Origin: Dactylonectria macrodidyma
Lineage: Eukaryota; Ascomycota; Sordariomycetes; Hypocreales; Nectriaceae
Assembly: GCA_020744425.1 (NCBI GenBank)
Contig: JAGMUV010000025.1
Coordinates: forward strand, 620,001-684,000
Length of the DNA: 64,000 nt
Direction: 5' to 3'
The translations under genes and the position numbers were made by a program. Of the stretch, positions 47,977 to 58,800 are shown in pieces. Below the pieces are notes generated by a model that saw only the letters and a list, made by a program, of their open reading frames with translations, did not search any database and was not told the DNA's origin. The stretch's first letter is position 1. Each line of letters opens with the position of its first letter.

Positions 47977-50163
47977 ATGCGTCTTCTCAACTTGGCCGTT
48001 GCGGCTACACTTAATTTCGCCGCCGCCTCTAGCAGTGTTCCTCATGCCGCCAACGTCGACAGCACCATTCTCGTTATTGCCGCCGACGACACTACTGCTA
48101 CGGCTGCCAACCTGGGTTTCCTTGCCTATGGCATCCCCTACGAGAACCTCATCGTGCCTCAGGCTGGTGTTGACCTCCCTGTTCTAAACTCCTCCATGAC
48201 TTCCGGCCGCTACGGTGGTATCATCGCCATGGGCTCTGTTTCCTACAACTATGACGGCGTCTGGAAAAGTGCTCTTACCGATGCCCAGTGGAACGCTCTG
48301 TATGCTTACCAGTCTGACTTCCGTATCCGTATGGTCCGCATCAACGAGTACCCCGGTCCCAGGTTCGGTAACAAATATTCCCTATTACCTGGCATATTGA
48401 CCTGTATTGCTAACACGTATCAATAGGTACCAGCGCCGTGAGTGCCGGATGCTGCGGTGATGGTGTTGAGCAGCTCATTAGCATCACCGACAACTCGGAC
48501 TTCCCCACTGCTAACGTCAAGACGTGAGTTTAAACAACATAACGAGCCTCTGAGACATCCGCTAACAAACCCTAGCAATGCCGGCCTTTCCACCAAGGGT
48601 CTTTACCATGTACCTGCCACCATCACTGACGCCAACACTACCCGTGCCGTCGCCAAGTTTGGCACTGCCACTGGCTTCACGAGCGAGAGCGTTGCTGCCG
48701 TCATCAACAACTTCAATGGACGCGAGCAATTCGTCTGGTTCATTAGCTGGGCTCCTGACTGGTCCCAGACCTCCAGTTTCCTCCAGCACAGCCACATCCA
48801 CTGGCTCACCCGCGGTGTCTTCCTAGGCAAACGCAAGGTGCACCTGTCGTGCCAGGTCGACGACATCCAGCTCAGCACTGGACTTTACTACCCTGCCAAC
48901 CAAGAATTCAAGCTCCGCACTGGTGATCTCAACGCCCACATCGCTTGGCAAAATGACATCAACCCTCGACTTCCTGCTGGCTCTGACTTTTGGCTGGAGC
49001 TTGCTCACAATGGCAATGGCGACTTGATAGCTGCTACTGCCATCTCAGAATCTTCTACATCCTGCAATCCCAACTATGCCGTCGATTATGAGTCTCCTGT
49101 TGACACCGCATTGGAGTTTATGAAACCCCCTGGCACCGGTACTGACCTCTGGCCATCCGAGTTCCAGACATATGGCTGGGAGAAGACCTGCGCTTCGCTT
49201 GATGAATTTGCTTCTTGGTTCTTGAACACCGATCGCCTCAACAAGTTTGCGCATCTCTCTCACACCTTCACCCACTTGGAGCTCAACAACGCTACATACG
49301 CTGATGCCAAGCGCGAAATTCAGTTCAACCAAGCCTGGATGGCTCAGATGGGTATTGACAAAGCAAGCCGCTTCTCAGCCCATGCTCTCGTTCCCCCTGC
49401 CATTACTGGTCTCCACAACGCCGACGTCATCAAGGCCTGGATGGAAAACGGTATCTTCTACGTTGTCGGCGATAACACCCGTCCCGTTTTACGTAACCAG
49501 AACAACAAGTACTGGCCCTTAATCAGTACTGTTGAAAGTAACGGATACGATGGCCTTACTATTATTCCCCGGTTTGCTACTACTATCTACTACAACTGCG
49601 ATACGCCTATTTGCACCACAAGGGAGTGGATTGCTACGTCTGCTGGAGCTGGTGGATTTAACGACCTATTAGCCTTAGCTAAAGTTGATAACACTCGTTA
49701 TCTGCTCTCGCTCCAAGCCGACCCCTACATGTTCCACCAGGCCAACATGCGTCAGACAGATGCCGATACCATGACTATTGGTTCCCAAACTGGGAAGATG
49801 TCTCTTATTATGGCTTGGACTGAGACAATTGTACAAGAGATGATACGGCTTACCAACTGGCCTATTAGGTCTCTGAAGCAGGACGACTTCGCCCAGTACT
49901 TCTTGGATCGTAAGTCCCTTGATGACTGCAAGCCTCAGATGTCCTACGTCTTCTCTGAGAGTGGTGCTATCACGTCAGTGATAGTCACTGCTAACAGCAA
50001 CAGATGCAGCGTGCCTATCCCTGTTACTATTCCTTCTGGTTATGTAACTGCTTCACAAGGCTCCGTCACTGCCGACCAGGTTGGCTCTGAGCCTCCCATT
50101 CAGTGGGTGGCCCTTAACGGCTCGCCCGCCACCCTTACACTTAGCAACGCTGTTGCCACCTAA
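47977..50163 (+). CDS. agd3: Agd3-like secreted polysaccharide deacetylase of the GAG cluster
   Basis: Removes acetyl groups from GalNAc residues of GAG, producing the cationic, adhesive polymer; it acts outside the cell. Three exons (47977-48367, 48427-48523 and 48576-50163) join in frame with GTAACA...CAATAG and GTGAGT...CCTAG introns, giving 691 aa. The signal peptide is MRLLNLAVAATLNFAAASS. A beta-rich N-terminal region has GIPYENLIVPQAGVDLP and GGIIAMGSVSYN. The deacetylase barrel has the Asp pair VDDIQLSTG (D258/D259) and metal-ligand region HLSHTFTHLEL (H389, H392, H396), consistent with carbohydrate esterase family 18. A C-terminal beta domain ends at 50163. The last roughly 600 bp are visibly richer in A/T-ending codons than the rest. 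RIP-degraded transposon sequence begins only about 100 bp downstream. Confidence 0.9.
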
Positions 50164-50774
50164 GCCTAAGCCTCCGAATTTGTATAATGGACATGATAAG
50201 CGAGGGGAGCAGACAAGTGATTCTTAGCTAACGTCATATTACTGATGACGGTGCGTAGTACTATAGTTAAGGTTTTCTAGAGGTTTTATAAAATTTTTAT
50301 TCTTAAAGCAGTCTCTCTATTTACTAAGATATATAATTTTATTATTAATTTTCTATATTTTTATAAGGCGGGGTTCGCGGAACTCTTGGCGAGGGCTTGC
50401 GGAACGCTTTGTTAACTATGGCGCAGTATAATTTAATAACGCAGTTTACTGGAATTGCTTGATCTTTTGCTCAAGCGGGCTTTAGGTCTTTGTGTAGCTA
50501 GAGCATGCTGTCCCTAGCCTTATAATTTTATTGGGGTTATGGTCCTTAGTAGCGCACACTTAGAAGGGGGCCAGAGGTTAAATAGTTAAAAAAAAAAGAT
50601 AATGAATAGTAAATAATAGTATAAAGGCTTAAAACCAATAATAAGACTTATACTATAATATAATGTATATAATAAGCTTATGTTACAGACAAGCATGTAT
50701 TATAAAAAATCTCAACCTTTAAAACAGAAATTACCAGAAAAGCATAATAAACTCTCTAATTAATTAAAATCAAT
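50164..50774. repeat. agd3 3' flank with retroelement fragment
   Basis: At about 50262-50345 the sequence resembles 52775-52860 and 56660-56745. This is the stretch between the opposite-strand ORF and the integrase tail of the Ty3-type elements (TTAAGGTTTT, AAAGCAGTCTCTCTATTTA). It is therefore a third, short retroelement fragment. A small GC-richer patch (50365-50425) follows. No gene is seen. Confidence 0.55.
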
Positions 50775-51560
50775 TGCTGTATTCTTATTCAGATATTGTA
50801 ATAACTATTTGACATATCCTTATGTTATGTCCTGTCTTATCGCATCCTCTATAGCGCCTTTCCCTTAGTCGCGCTAACCCTCCTTAACCACTACTTCTTG
50901 ACGATTTGCCCTCGACCTGCCTATCTATATTTATCTGATTAATTACTTCCCTTACTTCCCCTACTATTATTACCCTTCCTTTCTATAGTCTAGTCCTTTT
51001 TGCTCTTTAATACTAGCTTAGTGTTTTATTTGCTTATTAAAGATTATAGACCTGAGCTCTTAATAAGGCATTCTTATGCATTATTGCCTTTATTCCTTTA
51101 GAAAGTGACTTTAATGCTTTTAGAATTGACTCTAGCGAGCTGCTTTTATGCCTTCTAATTTGTCTATCTAGGTATTTAGACTGAGATTAGGCCTTAAGGA
51201 TAGTCCTAAGTGTCTTTAAAATCTAAGTAGTAGAAGGGCTGGCTTCCTCTTTAATTAGCGTTAGAGTCTATAGCTATATATTAAGCTTTGATATTATGCT
51301 TTCTGGATTAAGAGGAATAAGCCTAGCCCCTTTAAAAGCTGCTTTAATATTTTTTTTTATTATAATAGTCTAAAATGCTATATAAAAGGCAGGAAAGAAC
51401 TCGGTCTTAGAAACGTAGGTTATAGAGCATTAGATCAAATGCTTGATTTCTTGCTTATAAGCCTTCTTAAGCAGGCTAAAGCACTTAATATCAAGAGGCT
51501 AAAGTAAGTAAGATAAATAAAGTAGTATATAAAGTGTAATAATCTTATTTACTTAGTAAT
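50775..51560 (-). mobile_element. RIP-degraded pogo/Fot-type DDE transposase relic
   Basis: The minus strand still encodes LQPLDIKCFSLLKKAYKQEI, then VSKTEFFPAFYIAF and AFKGARLIPLNPE (51290-51500). These are hallmark segments of the C-terminal half of pogo-type transposases. The C-terminal zinc knuckle (about 50815-50875) reads RRYRGCDKTGHNIRIC, with the first knuckle Cys changed to Tyr. Stops replace Gln and Trp codons throughout. The sequence is strongly TA-rich. The same tail occurs unmutated at 14.3 kb. Confidence 0.75.
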
Positions 51561-51644
51561 ATTTTTTAAAGTTAAGAGAGTAATGACTTTTATAGCTATT
51601 AAAGATCAGAAGATATGTGACGATTGGGTCAATACACTATTCTC

Positions 51645-51998
51645 ATAAGGCTAGTGTATGCTAGGTCCTGATCTAGAGGTTTATATAATAAAGTAATTAA
51701 GTAAGTTAAGATTGAATAATGCTTATTACGTCTAGTAATAGTAAAGTAGAAAGTACTTAATATAACTAAGTTATATTAATAGCTAAGGAGCTGCCTATAC
51801 TAGATATGCACTTCTTAGATGACTATATACTAAGTAGACTGCTATCCTACTCAGAGGACTGCTATTAGTCTTAGACCGTTACTATCGGTCTTAGTAGGGT
51901 ATTGGTCTTAGGGTGGGGCTATGCTATTAGTCTGAGCTAGGTGCGGGTTCTATTATTCTGCTATTTTTGACTGCTTAGTAAGAACTTAGGCTATAATA
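51645..51998 (-). repeat. 3' LTR of Ty3-type element A
   Basis: The right end reads GGCTATAATA on the plus strand, which is TGTCACGGCC (the LTR start on the minus strand, preserved at 63717) after transitions only. The left boundary is approximate. It is diverged from the LTRs of element B but alignable, so A and B are related subfamilies. Confidence 0.6.
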
Positions 51999-54900
51999 TA
52001 ATATCTTTTCCCCTAGGGTCTTATCCCTAAGGCTATATAATTAGTCTTTACCTAATAGTCCTATTAGTTTATTATCCTTCTTTTTTAAATATTTTTTATA
52101 ATATATTATACTAATGAATATATCTAACTATATATAGAAACTGCTTATATATAAAACTCTAGAAGTAAACGCTCTTTCTTATACTATTGCTATTACTAGG
52201 GTACTATTAGATATGCTTTATAGTTAGTGCTTTTATTATAGTAAAAGCTGCATCTTTTCTAATGATTCATCTTATTATAATGAATGTATAAGGCTAAAGA
52301 AGTCTTATAATAGTTTACGAGTTATATTATCTTATAAGTAGTTTCTTTATTCTTAGTGTGCTTACTTACTGACTGGTTATAGTGCTTAAGCTTATGGATA
52401 CTGAGAAGAAGCTAGAGGTAGATAAGGAGGAGGTAGGCGAGGATCTTTTAAAGCTTTATAAAGAGTTAGCCTTCTTATAAGTGCGTATAGCTATTATAGC
52501 AGGCTATTTAGCTTATTTATAAAAGACCTAAAGTAAAGTAAAAGAAAAACGCTTAGAGATAGTCTATTATAGACTCTAAGGTCTGAATGAGGAGGATGGT
52601 CTACTAGAGGCTTTAGATACTTAAGAGGACTAGGTAGTATAAGAGTTATAATTACTTATTATTCCTAATGATTTTAATTAAGTATCTATAAGTCTGAGGA
52701 TATTTAACCCTTCTATTTCTAATCCTTTTTCTTCTTCTACTATTATGTATAAAATGCCTTTAGTAAATGCTATATATAGTTAAGGTTTTTTAGTAGTTAT
52801 TATAATATTTTGCTTTTTAAGTAGTCTTTCTATTTAATAAAGTATATTATCTTACTATTAATTTTCTTTATATTATGGATTTCTTTAATATAGTATTCTT
52901 CTAGATCTTTTACTTATAGTTTATAGTTATAACTATTATTAACTATAATTATGTTTTTAAATAGTTCTAGTAATAAAATGTAGAATACTAAATGTTTTTT
53001 ACTCTTTAGATCTAACCTATAGTTATTTTCTAAGATCTTTTTTAGAATTTTATAAGGTCTAATAAACTTATAGTTAAGTTTTTTACTTAGCCTGTTTATT
53101 ATAATATTTTTCATAGCTAAGAGAACTATATCCCCTTCTAAAAAGAATAGTCCCTTTATCCATTTAGGGTTATAGTATTTCTTTATCTAGTTTCTAATAA
53201 ACTTAAATTTAGTTCTTAATTCTTTATAGAGGTTTTTTAGTTTATTAGAGGTGAGTATTACATAAGGGTTAATAATTCCTTCTTATAGTCTATAGTATGC
53301 ATTAAGTATAAATCTAAAATTCATAAATACTAGTATAAGCTTTATGCTTTTATATATAGTAGTATTATAGCTTAATTAGGCTATTAGTAGTTTTTTAACC
53401 TAGTCATTTTACTTATAGTTAATATAGTACTATAGATATTATTTAAGGATTTAGTTCGTCCTTTCTATCTATTTGTCTACTTATAGTCAGAATGCAGTAA
53501 TTAATTAATAGTTAAGTCTAAGCTATACTATTAAAGCTTATTAGAACTTAGATATAAATAGGGGTCTTCTATTAGTTAGGATCTTTATTAGTAATCTATA
53601 TATACTAATAATGTTTTAATTAAATATATAAGTAAATTCCTCTGTATTTATTACTTCTTTATATAATATAAAATAGGAAAATTTTATAAATCTATTTATA
53701 ATAATAAGAATGCTATTATAGAAGGCTCTGGTTATTAGGTCTTTTAATAGGGGTAGTTTTATAATAAAATCTATAGTAATAGAATGCTATAGTCTCTAAG
53801 CTATTAGTAGGGACTGCAGTTCTCTATAAGGCTTATGGCGTTATGCTTTAGTTTTTATATAAAGGCTGCATTATTAAATAATATCTTATATAACCTTCTT
53901 AATTTTAGGAAATGTGTATATTATTTTAACTCTCTTAAGGGTTTTAGTAACTCTTTAGTATTTATATAATATATAAGAATGTATTTCTTATATAAGCTAT
54001 TCTTATAGTTCTATTAGAACTTATAGTTTTTATAATTCTAATTATAAAGCGGGGATTAAGTAGGGGTTTCTTATAACCTTATCCATTTTATAGGTCTGAT
54101 TATATTATTTAATTTTCTTTAGTAATTCATTATTATAAGTCATATAGTATATACTACTAAGTATTATTTATAATAAGCATTTATAGTATTAGTATATATA
54201 TCCTAAGTATTTTTATTATAAGTATTCCTTAGAAATAAAGGAAAAGATTTACTTATTAGCTTTAATCTTTCTAGTATTAAAATTAGTATATTTACTAATT
54301 ATATTAGCTTATCCGTTTTCTAATCCTTTTATATAAATAATAGTATAGTTAAATTCTAATAGATATTTAGTATATTTAAGTTATTATTTACTAAGTTTCT
54401 ATATTATTATAAAGTATAAGATATTCTTATAATTTATATAGACCTTAACTTTATAGTTACTTTTTAAAAGATAATATTAGAATTCTTTAAAGCAGTTAAT
54501 AATAGTTAGGAATTCTTAGTTATAAATAGAGTAATTAAGTTCTAGTCTATGCATTTTATATAAATAGAATATAATAGAGTATAATAATCCGTTTTTATCT
54601 CTTTATTTAATCTAACTACTTAATATAAATCTTAAGGCATTAGTTTTTAATTTGATTTCTTTATTAGAGTTAAATAATACTAAGATAGATTCTAAAGTGA
54701 TTATATCCTTAATTAATTAAAAGGCTTATTCTGCCTTATTATTCTATTTAAACTTAACTCCTTTCTTTATAAATCTGGTAAATAGGATAGTATGTTTACT
54801 AAAGTGTTTAATGAATTATTAGTAGTAGTTTGCGAATTTAAGGAAGGATTGCAGTTCTATGAGGTTTTTGGGTTATTTCTATTCCTATATTACTATGATC

Positions 54901-55486
54901 TTCTTAGAGTCTATCTGCACTTAGTTATAGGATATAATATACTTAAGGAATTCTACTTTTAAAATATAGAAGTTGCTTTTTTTAGGTTTAATAAGTAAGT
55001 TTGCATTTTATAGCTTCTATAATACTATATAGATATATTGCTTATAATCTTCTTTATTTTTAGAGAAAATGAGTATATTATTTAAGTAATATATAATGAA
55101 GATATTAAGATATTTGTATAGTATATTATTAATTATTTATTAGAATGCGGCTAGTATATTAATAAGTCTAAAAGGTATAATTAAGTATTTATATAGTCTG
55201 AATTTAATTCTAAAAGCAGTTTTCTATTTATATCCTTATTTAATATAGATTAAGTTATAAGCTCCTTTAAGATTAAGTACTATAAACTACTTAGCCCTAT
55301 ATAGCCTATTGTATATCTTAAGGATTAGGAGTAATAGTATGCAATCCTTCTTAGTAATTAAGTTAAGTTACTTATAGTCTATATAGAAGCATAGCTTTCT
55401 GTTCTTTTTAAGTATAAATATGACTGAGTATCTAGCTAAAGACTTTAATTTCTAGATATAGCCTTTTCTTTCTATTTCTTATATAA
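51999..55486 (-). mobile_element. Ty3/Gypsy-type element A, 3' part (RIP-degraded)
   Basis: The element runs right to left. The reverse-transcriptase box (55078-55089) reads YLNN followed by ILIFSKNKEDY, where a functional element has YLDD. The integrase C-terminal/chromodomain-adjacent segment is still open at 52914-53114 (KLNYKFIRPYKILKKILENNYRLDL). The 5' part of the element is not on the left; matching polymerase sequence resumes at 63718, beyond element B. Nearly all codons carry G-to-A or C-to-T changes. Confidence 0.8.
52146..52690 (+). pseudogene. Opposite-strand Cys-patterned/coiled-coil ORF of element A
   Basis: On the strand opposite to polymerase, between LTR and integrase tail, the frame shows CFYYSKSC, then NECIRLKKS, with TAT codons where Cys would be expected. 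A helical, Lys/Glu/Leu-rich segment follows (TEKKLEVDKEEVGEDLLKLY), then NEEDGLLEAL. Many stops are TAG/TAA in place of Gln codons. The layout is the same as in element B, so this is a shared element-borne gene, not chance. Confidence 0.6.
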
Positions 55487-55862
55487 TGGTCAGGCTTATA
55501 CTAGGGCTCTAGAGTAAGTCCAAGGCGTATAGTATTTATAATTAAGTGGATTAAGGATATTATAATAAGTAATATAAGTTATAGTCTAATAATAATAGAA
55601 TAGTAGATTTAATATAATTAAGTATATTAATAGTTAGTAAGGCTATCTTTATAAAAGTACTAAATGAATGTACTTATATACTAAGGTGTTTTTAATAGAT
55701 TATGGTTTAGGATTATAATCTATCCTTAGGATTACGGTTAGTAATCGTAATCTATTGCTAGGATTACGGTTTAGAATTATAATCTAATAGGATTAGTTAG
55801 AAATTAGTAGGGTGGGTATGCTTAGCTAGTATTATATAATCTTCGCAGACTAGGCTATAATA
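55487..55862 (-). repeat. 3' LTR of Ty3-type element B (376 bp)
   Basis: It aligns end to end with 63342-63717, with differences almost entirely C/T and G/A. Plus-strand ends are TGGTCAGGCTT and GGCTATAATA. It contains an array of alternating GATTACGG and ATAATC words (55690-55800). Confidence 0.88.
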
Positions 55863-58800
55863 TAATATCTCCTTTCTATTAGTCTTATTCTTAAGGCTAT
55901 ATAAGTAGGCCTTATATAATTTCTAATATTAGTTTATAACTTCTTTTTATAAATATTTATAAATATACTAATATGATGCTATAGTATATAATAAAGTAAA
56001 AGGTAAAAAAGGTAATTAAAAAAACGAAAAAGATAACTAAGCGCGAATCTCTTTAAAATTTTATTAAGCTTAATAGCTATATTATTAATATACTTTATAT
56101 TTATTATTTTAAGCATAAGATTAAGTATTAGATAGAGGATACTAGTCATTCTGATTATTATAAAGAATATATCTATTATAATCAGTCTTATAATAGTATT
56201 TGCATAGTATCTTTATATAAAGTATTCCTTCCTTCTTTAGTAGATTTATACTAATATTTCCTTAGTAAATAGGCTGATTAATTAGTAGAAAAAGCTTATA
56301 TAAGAGGAGGAGGAAGCTAGTAATTAAATCATGCTTATCTATAACTAGCTAGCTAAACTGCAAGCATCTCTAGTAATAGTAGTAAACCATTTAGCTTAGA
56401 TTAAGAAGATTAAGAAGAAAGTAAAGGAGCAGGGTTCTGATTTATTTAAGCAGAGGATGCAGGAGTTAGATAAGGAGGACGGGGTCCTTCCTATATTAGA
56501 GGCTTATAAGAAATGGGTGATTTATGACCTAAGGTCATTAGGTATTCTAGAGGAGACTGATTAGTCTACTTTTAGTCTTAGGGGTGATTTTAGTAATATT
56601 AAGTCTTTAATTAAACCTAGTATTATTAGTAAAAGTTCTTTAATAAGTACTGTATATAGGTAAGGTTTTTAGTAGGTTCCTATTAATTGCTATTTTTAAA
56701 GTAGTTCTTCTATTTAATAAGGTATTTAGTCTTATTATTCCTAACTTATATATTATAGATCTTTTTAACTTTATATTCTTCTAGTCTTTTAACCTTAGCC
56801 TTATATTTATTACTATACTTAGTGTAAATTATATCTTTTATAGTCTTAAGAAGTAAAATATAAAAGACTAAGTAAAGTCTGACTTTTAGTAATAAGTCTA
56901 ACTAATAATTATTTTCTAAGATTTTTTTAATGATTTTATAGGGTCTGATATATTTATAATCTAGTTTTTTATTTTCTTATTTTATTTTAATGTTTTTTAT
57001 AGCGAAGTATACTATGTCTTCTCTCTAGAAGGATGGTCCTTTTATCCGTTTTTTATTATAGTATTTTTTTATCTAGTTTCTAATAAACTTAAGTTCAGTC
57101 CTTATTTCTATATATAGATTTTTTAATTTTTCTAATATAAGGATGGCTTTAGGGATGATTAATCCATTATGACTTACTTTATAAGCATTAGGGTTAAATC
57201 TAAAGTTAGTATAAGCTAGAGTAAGTTTCATGCTTTTATAAATAGCTATATTATAGCTTAACTATATAATTAGTAGCTTCTTAACTTAATTATTTTATTT
57301 ATAATTAATATAATATTAAAGGTATTATTCTAGTATTTGATTCATTCATTCTATCTAACTATCCGTTTGTGGTTAGAAAGCTATTAAAAGTTAGTAATTT
57401 AATTTTAAATAGTCTATTAGTACTTACTAAAACTTAAAAGCAAATAGGAGTCTTCTATTAGAGAGAATTTCTAAAGGTAGTCTATAAGTACTAATAATGT
57501 TTCTTAAAAAGATATAAGCAAACTGCTCTATATCTATTAATTCTTAATAAGGTATGAAATAGGAAAATTTCATAAGTCTGTTTATAATAATAAGAATACT
57601 ATTATAGAGGGTTCTAATTGCAGAGTCTTCTAATAGGAGTAGCTTTATAATAAAATCTATTATAATAGAGTCTTATAATCAGTTTATAATTAGTAAGGGT
57701 TATAGTTCTTTATATAGTTTATAGTATTATGCCTTAGTTTTTATATAAAGGTTATATTATTAAATAGTAGTTTAAATTACTGCCTTTATCCTAGGAAATT
57801 TATAAGTCATTCTAATTCTATTAAGGGTTTTATTAACTCTCTAATATCCATATAGTAAGTATTCGTAGATTTCCTATATGAGTTTATACTATAATTCTTT
57901 AGGAACTTACTGCTTCTTCATTCATCTATCTTTAGGTAGCTTATTATTATACTTTTAGATTTATCTAAGTAGTGGGTTTCTTTATTCTACTAAGTATTAT
58001 ATTATAGTAATTATTTTAAAGATATATAACTAGTCCTTAGGGCATTTAGAGCATTATACTATTAAGTTCCTTATAGTTCTATATATATTATTTATTATAT
58101 AGAATTCCTCTATTTATTTAATAGCTTAAGTAAGTATTCTATTATATGCTTAGTTATAGTAGTATTATATAAAGTAATTCTTTATATTATCTAGTATAAT
58201 GATCCTACTATCTTTACTTTATTTAATATGCCTCTTCTAAGGGTGGCTACTAATGACTTAATCGAACTAGTAGTTATCTAGTTTCTCTAGCTTTTTTAAG
58301 TGTTTTACTAGTAATTGCTTTAATAAGTAATACTTTAAGCATTCTTCGATTATATTATAGAGTGCCTTATTAAGTCCGTAAGTTTAGTACGTTTTTATAA
58401 TATATTAGCATAATATATTAATATCTCTATTATATAGTCCTTCTATATATAAGTCTTATACTATCTAGTATTAGAAGCTATTAAAGATAATAATAAGTCC
58501 ATCCTTATATATAATTTTTCTAGTATATCCTTAGGCCCACTCTATTTAATAGAGTGCTAGTCTGCTATTCTAATTAATTCTAAGTATTCTAGCTATAGAG
58601 GTATTATTCCCTTCTAGGCCCTTATAACGAATTTCTATTTTAAGTATTCTTTAGGTATAAAATATAGGAATTATTTATTAACTATTATTTTACTATTATT
58701 AAAATCAAATTATTAATTAATAGTATTAGCTCTTCTATTTTCTATGCCTTTATAATAAATAATAGTATAATTAAATTCTAAAAGGTATTTAATATATTAT

